NCBI GenBank assembly: GCA_947034895.1
Contig: OX344765.1
Location: 42,227,001 to 42,291,000 of the forward strand
From: Rhytidiadelphus loreus
Lineage: Eukaryota; Streptophyta; Bryopsida; Hypnales; Hylocomiaceae
Direction: 5' to 3'
DNA: 64,000 bases
Shown here: one piece after another, positions 22,581 to 38,088 of the stretch
How the letters are laid out: the number at the start of each line of letters is the position of its first letter
Position numbering within the stretch: position 1 is the stretch's first letter
Made by a program: the position numbers and the translations under genes
Notes under the pieces: model-generated
The model's database searches: none
Told to the model about the DNA's origin: nothing
The model's input: the letters and a program-made list of their open reading frames with translations, nothing else

Positions 22581-23196
22581 CTCCCTCCGTCCCAAAATGA
22601 TCTTCCTGTTCGACAAAATGTTCCGGATTAAAGTCAAAAATAAATATTTTTCAATTTGGTTTTGAGGTATAAATAAAATGTGATGCTCTCCTACAATGCT
22701 CAAAATTTGAGTTTCAAATTCATTATGAAATTAAAGTTCTAAAGATTCAAAATGTGAGTTTTGGGGACCTTTCTAGAGGAGCTAGCCAATCAATTCTAGA
22801 ATTCCCGCGTTGTTTGTTGAAACCATTTATCTTCCCGCGGTGTGAGTCTTCAGAAATTGTGGTTCGCCTTCAGAAATTGTGTACAGTAGTACAGTATATT
22901 TGACCTTCAGAAATTGTGTACAGTAGTTCAAGCCCAAATATAGTGACTGTTGTGCTATAATTGTTGTATGAAAAGTCTACACTGGCTCGCCCGGAGCATC
23001 GGGAGTTAACTTGAGTGGTCCCAGTATGATTATTTCTAATTAAAAAAAGTAAGCATCCCTGCTCATCATCAGGGGGCAATTTCTCAACAGGCAATTGTGT
23101 TTCATTTGGCGGGCTCTTCCTCCACGTCATAGGAAGAAGATCATTTTGGGACAAATTTTTGTGACCAACAAGAAGATCATTTTGGGACGGAGGGAG
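22581..23196. mobile_element. Stowaway-like (Tc1/mariner) MITE, 616 bp
   Basis: Starts CTCCCTCCGTCCCAAAATGA and ends with its reverse complement TCATTTTGGGACGGAGGGAG, flanked by TA at 22579-22580 and 23197-23198. The inverted repeat continues into GATCTTC. This terminus is the well-known plant Stowaway signature. The element is long for a MITE and non-coding. Confidence 0.9.
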
Positions 23197-24561
23197 TATG
23201 TAATTATGTATGGTACTATGGTAGTATTAAAAAAAATTCTAGAGAGTCCTACACCTGTCGGCTAAAAACCGGGTACATGTATTTCCAATAGGTAATTTTC
23301 CTACATGCTCCTTGGGCGGACGGCAAAAAATGAGCATTTCTAATCAGTCAATTTCCTACACTTTTTTTCCATCTGGAACCTCTGCCTAGACTTTCCTATT
23401 TCAATAGGAAATTCTCAAAATCAACTGGCTAGGTTGTAACTAAATGATGGCACTCCCTGTACATTAGTTGTAGCGGTTGTATTGGCGGGTTCAATCTAAA
23501 GGGAGATTGAAGGATGGTAAGGAGAGACACAACAACCTGAGATGGGTTTGAAAGAGGTGGTGAATGCCCTTCTATGTTCATTGAATGTTGGGATCTTTGT
23601 CTATTGGATATCACCACATAAAGATAGAAGTAATACTAATATGGAATTCATTATGTAGTTTACTAACAGTAAATTGTATCATTAGATGTTTTTTTAGGCT
23701 CAAATAAGACCAAAAGTTCTCAAACTGTAGGAAACTTGGAAACTGCACCACATCATCAATCTTACGTAGTTGAGAGATGTCCACATGAAATAATAATATT
23801 TAATTGATTTTTAAATATTGTTTAGTATTTTTCTTAAATTTAAAATTTTGAAAGAATCACATTAAAAAAATGAGATTTGGAGAGCCGAAGGAGAAACAAA
23901 CAAACATTTGTAAGATAAAAATGTTGCAAAATTTGGAAGTAAAGAAAATTAAAAAGTATTTTCAGTTTTCTAGTACAGCACATATAATATGCAAATGTAT
24001 GATAGTGATATGACTTCATTTCATATTTTCGTAACAAGTTAGGTTCCTTTTGGAGTGGACAAGCTATGTTCTAGATTCTTTCTTTTGGGGGAACAATGCA
24101 TTGTCTTTGATTCATTCTATGTTTTGGTAACAAACTAGATTTTGTATTTGTAATGTTTTTTTATAACAACCAAGGTTTTGCTTTTTATTTTCTTCCAAAT
24201 AGAAATGGTAGGAAAATTTTGTTGCTATTCCATTGTTGCTACATTCAGTTGTAAAAATCTCATACAAGGTACACCTTTCCAAGGAATTCAAAGAATACTC
24301 ATACAAAGAAAATTGTATGCAAAGAATGTCATAATATTATATAATCATTTGTGACATCAAATAAAACTTTGTAGACATCATCAATACTCTCATTTTAGCA
24401 AGGGGGCAAGAGCCAAGTATGAAAATTGTCACATGAGCAAGCTGATCGTCATAACCTTCTTCTTCCTCGGTCATATTGACACATCAATGTTGAAATAACT
24501 CGGCATGCTTCTATCTTCCATTGTCACTACATACTTTTCAATGCAAGTTGTCCATACATTA
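23197..24561. other. AT-rich spacer
   Basis: No gene recognised in 1.4 kb; only short frames of up to 65 codons. Confidence 0.4.
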
Positions 24562-25679
24562 CAGAAAATCTAGACCCTACGTAGGGCCGTACTACTACAT
24601 GAAAATGTGCAATGACAAGAACAAAATATACAAAAAATAATAAATTAATTTAAAAGAATTTGGCCTGCATGATGACTTGGTGTGCTACGTAGGACTAGGG
24701 ATTAAAATAAATAAATAAATTCCCTTAGATTTGCACATCTACCAAAAGTCAAATGGCCTTGTGCAAGGTCTAGATTTCCTATAATGTGTGAAGCTCTTGA
24801 GTCATTCTCTACTTCTAGACATTGTTGCAATTTTAGACAATAAGCACTACGATAGTATGATCTCCTTATTTTAATTCTATGATTTTCAAAGCTTGGACAT
24901 CCACCAAAATTGAAGGACAGTAAACATAGAAGGTATTGCTTGTAGAAATCAACGGCATCCATCTTGTATTCAAACACCATAATCTTTCAATCGCTAAAGT
25001 GTTTTCAATTAATCCTTGTTCTTATAGGTAGCAAAGTTTCATGAACTAAAAATCATATGGTTGATTAATTTCTTGTTTGATTTGTGTATTGAATAACATA
25101 CCTTAAAGAATTTCATGTTTCTACACTCTTTGCACTCTTCCACAAGACTAAGGTCACTAAAAGGTTAAAACCCCTACTTGAGGGCAATTTTGTAAGGTTG
25201 GCTATTGTCTACTAAGGATGCTACTAAAATAAATTGCTATGAGAAGGTAAACACTTTGTAGTAGCAAAACTTACTCATTTATTTACTTATTTTTCTTATT
25301 TCATATGTTTATTCTATGAGCATAAGTTTTGTTGAATTCTTGACTAGTATTTATCTTCTAGTTTTAGAATTCAACAATTTCTTTTTCATTTTAACTTTGT
25401 GAGTTTGCAAAATACTAGCTACTATTTTTTCAATCACTCCTACATTATAATTCACAAAATGACACTTTGTGTTGTTGTGCACACAACTTAGAAAACTGAG
25501 ATTTTAAATTTTAACAGAAAACTAAAATATTCAGATTTTAATAAAAAAAACTCAAACAACTGAGATTTTAACAAAAAAAAATTTAAAACTCAAATTTTAA
25601 CAAAAAAACTCAAAAAATTCAGATTTGAGATAAAACTTCGTGATAGTAGTACGGCCCTACGTAGGGTCTAGATTTCCTG
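24562..25679. mobile_element. 1.1-kb TIR element with 36-bp palindromic ends
   Basis: Left end CAGAAAATCTAGACCC followed by TACGTAGGGCCGTACTACTA; right end is its reverse complement with one difference, ending TCTAGATTTCCTG. The terminal repeat contains the palindrome CCCTACGTAGGG. A related motif GGTCTAGATTTCCTATAATG recurs internally at about 24767. Near the right end (25500-25630) degenerate units AACTGAGATTTTAACAAAAA repeat. No clear target duplication and no transposase. It abuts a broken coding fragment at 25681. Confidence 0.75.
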
Positions 25680-25680
25680 T

Positions 25681-25955
25681 GGAAGAGGAGCTCGAATGCA
25701 AGGTTTCCTAGGGGCAAGAGTCTTTGCCACATGTTTCTAAATTGGAGGCTTCTTGACAGCCTTCAACTTTGAAGTGGATGGCTTTTGGGTTTAGGAGTCA
25801 GGAGGCATTTGGGAAGCAGGAGTCTCTTGAAGAACAAGTACTTCCTGAGAGGGACATGGTTGCAGTGAAGGTAGAGGCGGTTGCGCTACTTCAATGTCTT
25901 CATATCTCATTTTTCCTTTGCCTTTCCTTGCAGATCCTTTAGAAACTTGAGACAT
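25681..25955 (-). pseudogene. Broken coding fragment, unknown protein N-terminus
   Basis: Reading from an ATG at 25955: MSQVSKGSARKGKGKMRYED, then a proline-rich stretch ending MPPDS and a stop. The same frame continues QKPSTSKLKAVKKPPI, stop, KHVAKTLAPRKPC. Codon-like composition and basic/proline-rich content suggest a real, decayed N-terminus. It is cut at 25680 by the end of the TIR element. Family not recognised. Could be from a transposon or a host gene. Confidence 0.5.
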
Positions 25956-28036
25956 GGGGGGCGCCAACTAAGAAATAGAGGTGGCTTTCTAAAACCCTGC
26001 TAAAAAAGAAATGAAAAAGAAAACTATCAAACTCTATAGCATTGACAAGCAAAACAAGGGTCAAGTAGTCCATGGATAACCATTGTCAAGCAAAAGAAGA
26101 GATTGTTCATTGACAATCAAGGAAATTACATTGGATTCTTGCCTAGCATAAGAAAATTCTGAAAACAATTGAAGTTAACACCTTAGTGCCTAAACTAATA
26201 CCTCACTACTCCTAAGCTACCTCTAAGCTGCCTAACTTGCGCTTGTACACAATCAACCCCCCTGCAAGAATAGAAAATTAGGGATTAGCTTTACAAAGTC
26301 TTTACAAAATCAAATTTCACAGATCCCTACAAAAATTAGAGATGGAGCAACCCTGCTCCTCTCTAACATTGGGAACCAAATCCTCAAACCTTCAAACACC
26401 AAACACAAGCTACTTGAAACCAAAAGCCTGAAAATATAAGTTGCCCTTGCCTTTTCTCACTCATACTAATAAACGAAGGCTATCAGTTGGTAGTGCATGT
26501 TTGTTCAACAATATACTTCAGAACAAGTCTATGAATTTTATCTTCATCTAGCCTCCGGTAAAAAACTCAAAGATTCAAAAAAGAAACCAACAAATCCTCG
26601 CCCTAAATCCTAATAAACCTAAAGTACAAAGCCTCAATCGATGATAAGCTGATCATCAAAGACGTCAAGATCAAAGTTTTTGGTTATTGTTCTCAAAACA
26701 TCACCAGCTTCGAAAAGTAGACAACATACATAAAACTCACAAAGGAGGTCTCAATTTACAGTTGAACGTCACAAAAATGCAGGGATATACTAGGGAGGTT
26801 CTCCTTGTCAAACAAGGTCCCAACAATCGGCCACAACTGTGCTCATAGAGGTAACCATCCTAGACCATAACCAAAGCCCTAAACAAAAAGCATCAAATCA
26901 AAAGAGCAAGTCTGTGCAAGGAGATTAAACCCAAGAGAGATACCTACAAGAGAAGTACCTAGTTTGCTTGGTGATGGAGCAATCCTACGCTTCTCCAACC
27001 AGACTTGATCGCCTTAATCTACTTGGTGATGCACCTTTGCAGCCAGCCTTGATCATCAAGATGCACGCAGGAATGACAAAAGCTCCACGAAAATACTAAG
27101 TGAAACCAAGAGAACAACTTTGAAAACAGTGAGTGAAGATGAAGGTGATCACCAAACCTTATCAGGAAAGACTATCAACGTTTCTTGAAATTTTACCTAC
27201 CGACACGACATCTACGACAGCTAGGTTTGTCATTTTTTTGAAATAATCCATCAACAGCCCTTAGTGAACGGAATTCCTGGGCAGAATCGACGGTGCTTAA
27301 AGGGGGTCCATTTTTTATTTATTCCAATCAACGGCTCTCAAAATTCAATGCGGAGGGGGGGGGGCACACACACAACTGTGTTGCTTCTTTTCACTGCATT
27401 GTATTGAATGAAAAAGTTTCAAATCCATACTTAGTTTTGTTCATCACTATGTGAAGATGTTTCAGAATTGGCCTAAGATGCCTCTAAAACATTTTGATGT
27501 ATTTAAAAGAATAAAACTAATAAATCAATTGCAAAGGTTAATCCTTACCTCCCAAAGGTTCAAGTGTTCCCTTGGTGGACATTACAAAGTTATGGCAAGT
27601 TTGTAAGATCTCAACTTTTGATGTGATTTTTTGAATTTTGTTTGAAGATAGAAAAAAAAATTAGCATTTTGAAAATATAATTTTTATCCCAATCGGTGAC
27701 TGCTCGAGTGACTGGGATTTAGTGCTTGTCTTTTATTTTTAAACTTATATAGTTCCTCATTGATTCAATGAAGAACTTTCTACTGGACACCAAATGATGT
27801 ATACAAATTTAGAGTAGATGAAACTAATCCATTTTCTATTTATGTTAGACCATTCATCAACTTCTTTGTACTAGTTGCATCTATATTTCAAGGTTGACCT
27901 TGAAAACATAAGACCTATTACTAATTGAAGGCAGTCAATCAAAAATGATTTGATTTTTGAACCAATAGGTGCGTTCTTCATTTCTATAATAACCTTGAAA
28001 GTCATCTATTGGCTACTTTTGGCCTTAGGGTATGAA
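25956..28036. other. Mixed-composition spacer, possible gene relic
   Basis: Less AT-rich than neighbouring intergenic DNA over about 26.2-27.3 kb, with no open frame above 60 codons and no protein I recognise. May be the decayed 5' region of the fragment at 25681-25955. A G-run with CA repeats occurs near 27350-27375. Confidence 0.3.
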
Positions 28037-28725
28037 CCCCTAAATGCCCAAGCCTTTTCAAGTGTGTTTTGACTATGAAAAAAGAGCATGGACTTATAGT
28101 TATCCCCATTGAAGAAAATTGATTTTTTTCTCAAAATCTAACCATATGGATGTTTAAAGAGCTTGCTTATTTTGAGTTGTATGCACACTAATTTTGAGTG
28201 CAAAATTACATAAGAGTTGTGAAATTATAACAAGAGAAATGTACGTTTTTTATTTTTAGTATATTGTCCCTTCCCACAATGTTTCAAAAATTTGCACATA
28301 AAAGTTTTTACGATTAGAGGTGACATGAACAACTAAAAATTGTGTTGGCACACTAAAATGCCCTTTCAAAAAACTTAATATCACTTGAAAAGCTATTAAA
28401 CTCATTACACAATCCACCTTGCAATTGTTGAGATGCAATTTTTTTTATAAGTATAAATCACAAATAACTCCAAATCAACACTTTCTTGTTTAAATTTTCA
28501 ATGGTGAAAATCATGGAAAAAATTTACACTTTTGATTGGGACCATTTCAAAGCAAATGGATAAGTACAAAATTTTAGATCTCAAATCAAGTGAAATTGCT
28601 CAAAGTTGGAAAGTGAAGTAAAATTAGCAAGCTTTACTCTTCCACTAATGGACATGTATGGCTTTGGAGACCCCTCAACAATCAAATATGTACCTTTTTT
28701 AGTGAAAAATGAAAATTTTCAATAG
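28037..28725. mobile_element. TTAA element family C, copy C2 (left end; right end unresolved)
   Basis: CCCCTAAATGCCCAAG from 28037 matches both ends of C1 (36488 and 38088). The preceding TTAA has decayed to TGAA. The right end was not found; A3 begins at 28730. Confidence 0.45.
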
Positions 28726-28729
28726 TTAA

Positions 28730-28991
28730 CCCTAAAAACTGCCCCCACCCCCACCCACAATTTTTAAAATGGTCAAACAAATTTAATTGGCCACTACACA
28801 ATGAGCCTGAAATTTAAAATCGACTATATATGGTTGCTTAGGAAATTAGGGGTTAAGGCCCAATAATTTTCATAACTTTTGACCACATGGTTAAAAAGTT
28901 ATTGGATGATATGTAGTTTTTTTTCCTAGCTAGGTAGTTTGGGCACATAAAAAAAATACTTGTTTCATAAACAAAAATTTGAAAATTGGTT

Positions 28992-29057
<66 letters not shown>

Positions 29058-29698
29058 AAAGCTTTTAATCATTCCATTTTCATTAATGACATGAAAGTTA
29101 TGAGGAGTTTTAGTTTGTGGGTAGTTATTGATTCTCTACTCTAAAATAAACTTTGAAATCCTATATTTCACTTAATTTTCAATATTCTTGGAAAAAATAA
29201 AATCATAGGAAGTAGATTGTTTATTACAACATTACAACCATTGGGATTGGCATATTTCAATTCCATAACTAAATTCTTAACAATTTCGTATTTTGAATCA
29301 TTCTTTATTTCTTTCTACTTCCTAATTTTTTTCCTATATGTTGTACAATTTCAAATGATCTAAAAATCTTCAAGCATGTAGCCAACTTGCCTTGAAGATT
29401 GAATCCAAAGCAGCACCATCAACATGGATATTTTTTCTTACAAATGTGACCTTGTGAAGTGCATCTATTTGGTTTTTCACAGGGCCAAAAAAAAGATTTT
29501 TGTCACTTCAAATGCTAATATCTTGCAATCCACAAAATGGAAATTTCTGAATTTTTTTCCACAACTTCTTAAACCAACATGTTACAAGATCATATGGTTA
29601 AATATTTCCAAAAAACAAATCCTAAAACTTGGTATTTGTACTAGAAATGACAGTTTTGGAGTGTTTTGGGTGAAAACATTGTCAAAAACCTTTAGGGG
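28730..29698. mobile_element. TTAA element family A, copy A3 (969 bp)
   Basis: Bounded by TTAA at 28726-28729 and 29699-29702. The right end (ACCTTTAGGGG, preceded by GACAGTTTTGGAGTGTTTTG) is the reverse complement of the left end of A2. Internal blocks TAAGGCCCAAT, CATAACTTTTGACCACA and ATGGATATTTTTTCTTACAA align with A2 in inverted orientation. Contains a TA microsatellite. Confidence 0.7.
28997..29054. repeat. (TA)n microsatellite inside A3
   Basis: About 29 TA units. Absent from the corresponding part of A2, so it expanded after the copies diverged. Confidence 0.9.
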
Positions 29699-29702
29699 TT
29701 AA

Positions 29703-30434
29703 GCCAATCCTTAAGAGGATTAGAGTTTTTTGTTTTTGTTTATAAGAAGAATTACTAGAAAAAAAAAATTCACATTTCACAAGGTCAAGTCTCTATAATT
29801 TTTTAGGGTAATTATATATTGGTGCCCAAGCCCAATTCCAAATTGGCCTAATTTACAAAGATGGGGAAGACCCAAATTAGGCCAAAGTGAAAAATTGCAT
29901 TCATGACCTACGGAAGTCACTTAGTGCGCATGTTAGAAACCACGTGAGATCTAAGATAGGATACTATATATTTATTGTACCTAAAAATTTTAAAAACATT
30001 ATATTTAATAAACAGTGAATGAAATTACATGTAGGATATTATAACTAATGTAGAATTATGTTTGATATCATGTATTAGATTTTACATAGAAAAAAATATA
30101 GGGGGACAATAATATGTGGAAAAAAATAATTTTGTAGAGTGGTTATTTAATGTTCTTAAAATAGAGATGGACGAAAAATGACACATTATTTGTCCCAAAT
30201 TTTCCATGAACCTTGGATGAGGGGCTCTAGTTGCCTTGAGAGTTATCTATAATGTCTTTTGAAGTCACTTAGAATTTGAAGAATCTATCATAAATTTTGC
30301 TTGCTTGCCCAATATTTTCATCATTGAAAAATAAATGTAAAATTTTTCATTCATATCTAGTTGCAAAATGGCAACAAACTATGTAATGAGCATTGATGCT
30401 TGAAATCAATGATCATAGGTCCGTCCTTTAAGGA
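29703..30434. mobile_element. Spacer ending in TTAA element family B right end (B2, 30290-30434)
   Basis: From about 30290 the sequence aligns with the last 150 bases of B1: TTCATTCATATCTAGTTGCA, AATGGCAACAAACTATG, TGCTTGAAATCAATGATCAT. It ends GTCCTTTAAGGA before ATTAA. The left end was not identified; the preceding 590 bp show nothing recognisable. Confidence 0.45.
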
Positions 30435-30494
30435 TTAATAAGGGACTTCAATTTGCAATATTATTTACTTGAAAGTGTACTCAAGTGTACTTAA

Positions 30495-30717
30495 CCCATA
30501 AACGCCGCGGAGGACATTTTTTGGCCAATGAATGACAAAGAATCTCTTTGTGTAGGACATAAATGCAACTATTCATCTTCCAAAATTTGTGTGGAAAAGG
30601 AAGATCATCTACAGTAATTTGTCTTCCAATGAGTACTTTTCCAATTTTTTCGAGCCAACAATTCACACGGTGACAAAAACAGATGATTTCCACGGTGACG
30701 GGCCTGGCATTCAAGGG
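30495..30717. mobile_element. TTAA element family F, copy F2 (223 bp)
   Basis: TTAA at 30491-30494, left end CCCATAAACGCCGCGGAGGA, right end GGCCTGGCATTCAAGGG followed by TTAG (a mutated TTAA). Full-length similarity to the reverse complement of F1. It lies 286 bp upstream of the methyltransferase start codon, so it may be in the promoter. Confidence 0.8.
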
Positions 30718-30734
30718 TTAGGATAAATAAATTG

Positions 30735-31003
30735 GATGAAAAAACATTTTTTGTCCATCCTACTGACAGAGCCAAGTGAAATCATCCATTGGACACTTAA
30801 ACTGATAGTGTCTGCAGCAGACTACTGTACAAGGCTTCTCCTCCGTATGAATGTCGTAGTGTTGTGTTGCAGAGGGGTCGTTGTTCTTGCTCAATTGCGC
30901 GGTGTCGCCATTCCCATGACACTCGAATTGCACTGACGAGAGGGAAAGCGCGGCTTCTTGCTGCTACTGTAGTGCTCGGAGCTTTCATTTCTTTGAGCTA
31001 GAG
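30735..31003 (+). promoter_or_regulatory. Promoter/5' leader region of the methyltransferase gene
   Basis: Composition changes from AT-rich to balanced about 200 bp before the ATG at 31004. No convincing TATA box was identified. Assigned by position only. Confidence 0.35.
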
Positions 31004-34765
<3,762 letters not shown>

Positions 34766-35663
34766 ATACATTCACTCTTGTCTGCTGTGCGTCAGTTGGT
34801 TAGGGGATAGTGAGATCGCTTAGGGTGATTCCACGGTTTCATCTTTGGAATTCGCTGCCTGAAAATTTTGACCTGTAATTGAAGTTACTGTTTGCACAAT
34901 ACTTTTTTAGTGGCAATCGTGGCACATTTTAGTCGTAGGAATATCTAGTTTATATCGCATGAGCAATCTTTTTGATATTGAGACTGTTGTGATCGTACAG
35001 AGACATCCCTATGACCGTAGGGAGACCACGTGAATTATGGAGACGATGCTCTCTATGAGTTCTAAAAATCCTTGAAACAATCTAATTGCAGAAAACTCTG
35101 TTAGAGACTTGTTACCTCAGCAATTGTTTATATTCTGGAGCCATTTTTGTGCTGTGGGGTCTCTAGTTGCTTGTGTTCTTTGTAGTTCAGCAAGCATGGA
35201 GATTCTCGTTGATTGCACCTCTTTCGAGAGAACTAACTTATACCCCAGAGTTTCTTCAATCGGGAGCCAAAAGTTCAAGTGAAGGACAAATTACACTCAA
35301 AACTGTGGCAAGCCTACGACCAGTTAAAGTTCTTAGGCTTCGAATTCCATGCTCTCAAACCATTATTTAAAAACGGATCTTTCTAACCTGTAGCTTTGTG
35401 TCTCAACAGTAAGGCGTTTTTTTTATGGATCCAGATATTTAAACTTTTCATGCATTTGTGAATCTGACATACTTGCCTGTCACTAGCTGCATCAAACTAC
35501 CAACTGAACTTTTCTCCAACAGTTGACTCTGAAGCAGCTTGAAGTTGACAAAAGCTTTCTTAGCACGTGAAGTGGAGGCGGTACAGTACTTCCATTTGAG
35601 GCATGCTCTCCAGTTCAGCTTTTGCTTTCCTTAGTAAGCAATAAGGTGGTGACACGTGAGCAT
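34766..35663. other. 3' flank of the methyltransferase gene
   Basis: Balanced composition for about 850 bp. A 67-codon frame at 35167-35370 is not recognised. May hold the 3' UTR and perhaps a decayed exon. Nothing else supported. Confidence 0.35.
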
Positions 35664-35780
35664 GTTCAAATAAGCAATTGAGCATTGTTCCTATTATTAA
35701 ATTGCCTAAATTTTTTAGGTCTTGTGGGAAGTCAAAAAGAGACTTTTAGATTTTCTTCTTGTGCATTTTTTGGAGACTGT
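35664..35780. repeat. Dispersed repeat K, copy K2
   Basis: AAGCAATTGAGCATTGTTCC followed by TATTATTA and TTTTTTGGA blocks matches K1 at 9611-9722. It ends where element L1 begins. Confidence 0.6.
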
Positions 35781-36487
35781 ATTACAAAGGGTTAGTTTGT
35801 ACTTGGGGTCAAATTGAAGGTCGTCCAGAACCGTCCAGAACTCTCCAAGTTTGAACCAATAGGATCACTCAATTTCTCCAAGTCTGCTCTACACTAGGAC
35901 TAGATTGAAACCACAACTCATCCTATGTGTCACCTTAGGTGGCATGCTTTTGGCACCAAACCTTCTGGGCCCAAGGGAGCAATCGAGATGAGGTTTTGAG
36001 TGATCTAATTTTCCATCTAGGACCAAATTGGGGCCAAATTGGGCTCTTCTGTTGGGTTGTACAAATCTCCACCATCTACTAATGCAAGGGCTTTGGTTTT
36101 CTTTTTTGGTGCATGCTTATTAATTGTGAGCTTGAAAAAATTCCTTCCATCTATATTGTTGAATTTTTAGAGCTCTGGTATCAATATTTCAATTTGGGAG
36201 CATTGGGGCGGAAGAATATATAGTAAAATAAACATTCTTGATCAAATGTTCTGTAAAATTGTTCTGAACATGAAATGTTTAAGTTTATTATTTGGTACAA
36301 TTGTTCTTAGTTAACTAAACATGAGATGTTTAACAAATTAAACATGAAATGTTTATTTTTATTTGGTATTTGGTATATATTTATTTGGTAGAATTGTTCT
36401 TAACTAAACATGAGATTTTGATCTTTGGTGTAGACACAAATTACATGCTATAGTATAGACACAACTTTTGGTAAATTACATGCTTAA

Positions 36488-38088
36488 CCCCTAAATGCCC
36501 AAAGGCATGTTTTCAACTTCCTGAAAACTGCTCTAAATTGAACAAAATGTCAACATTTTGATAGGATGTTTCAATTTTTCTGAAATTGTAACCGTACAAA
36601 TTCAAACTAGACTTGTTAGAGATTGCATAGGAAAAGAAAGCACAACAATATCACTTATGAAGTGAAAGATTATAACGTTTGATTATGAGGGTGCTAAAAT
36701 TGCAAAAGGAATTGAAGTCTTTTTTGCAAGTCAAATCTAAAAAGTTGACGACCAACAAAATATGAGGTTAACGGGCCTAACTTGAAGAACCCAAATCAAT
36801 TTACGACTTCTCAAAATTCACTCTACAACTTTTTTAAATGAATTTAGAATGTGATTTTTTCTCCAAGATCTAGTGTATTTGAGGCTCATTTCCAAGAGCT
36901 CTTAACCCCTCATCGCCTGAGGGGACGAAAAGTGTCCTCATATATATTTCAAAGTGCTGTAACTTTTGCATCCAATATCCGAATTCAATAAAACTTGTTG
37001 GAAAAGTTGCGCTCTCTCTTCTAGTTCGTGTGGTAAAATTTTCAGATCAATCCAAGATTTACAAATTAAATGGGAGCCAATCAAAGTTCACAGGTTCAAT
37101 TTGAACTCACCAAACTGCATTTGATGGCTGAAACTTCGGGGGGGTGTATCTCCTTCATACAATGTTCATTTTCAATAAAATTTGTTGGATTATGTTCCCC
37201 TTTTAGTATAGTTATTGTGGTAAAATTTTCATGTGAATACAAGCTTTTTTTGAATGTTTGGGAGCAATTCAAAATTTAAAATCCAGCCATTTTCAGATTA
37301 CAGTGAAATTTGGCGGCTTGTAACTCCTTCATACAGTGTCCATTTTCAATAATTTCTTTTGGGAAAGTTGCGCATACTAGTCTAGTTTGTGTGGCTAAAA
37401 TTCACATGAATCCAAAAAGTAATGAATGATTGAGATGCTTTTTAGTAGAGGAGGTTTAGCCTTACATGGTGTTTTTTGCAACTTTTCATGCTATTTTTTG
37501 ACATTTCAAATCTGTTTTGCAGACACATTGAGTCAATTGAATGATATTTTTTTTCACCAATGTGTTTATATGTTGATTTTGAATCACTTTATAGTCTCAA
37601 GTTTTTTCATTTGAGTAGGTTTAGAAGTCGAATTTCACCTCCAAATGTGTTTTTTGGAAAATTTCAGCATCTTTTTCTAACACTAAAATAGTATTATCTT
37701 TCAATCCATGCGGTCAAATGGCTTCAAATTTTTTCTGTGTCATCTACAATATGTTCACTACAATATTGTACGGTTAAGATTTCTATAACTTAGCGAAATC
37801 TAAATTTACAACACTTCAAAAGCAATGCTGTTTTTGACCTCGTTTGGACTTCAGGCGATGAGGGGTTAACACTATGGAAAGTCAAGATTGCACAAGGTAC
37901 CCGTGCACAAAATCTCTTATAGAAAAATCATTGTCATTTATTTTCAAGATCGGACTTTTGGAGGCAAAACTAGACTTCAAGAAGAACATTTAAAAAATAT
38001 AAACTACTAAAAATAGAAAATTGGCTAGGATTTATTTAACTTCAAAGTTTTGCAAACACCATATTTTGGTGCCTTGGGCATTTAGGGG
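36488..38088. mobile_element. TTAA element family C, copy C1 (interrupted by D1)
   Basis: Ends CCCCTAAATGCCCAAAGGCA and the reverse complement of CCCCTAAATGCCCAAGGCAC, flanked by TTAA at 36484-36487 and 38089-38092. The uninterrupted length is about 633 bp. L2 has the same flanking sequence with a single TTAA-like site (CTAA on the plus strand at 50857-50860) and no insertion, which proves the boundaries and the 4-bp duplication. Confidence 0.9.
36906..37865. mobile_element. TTAA element family D, copy D1 (960 bp), nested in C1
   Basis: Exact 15-bp inverted termini CCCCTCATCGCCTGA and TCAGGCGATGAGGGG, flanked by TTAA at 36902-36905 and 37866-37869. The interior has three diverged internal repeats with AACTCCTTCATACA, CATTTTCAATAA and GTGGTAAAATTTTCA (near 36960, 37145 and 37320). 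Non-coding. Confidence 0.85.

Noticed and set aside
28851..28857. AGGGGTTAA as a right end of a TTAA element
   Set aside because: The position aligns with an internal AGCTTTAAGGCCC of A2, and TTAA at 28726 gives A3 the same length as A1 and A2. It may still mark the right end of C2, but this cannot be shown.
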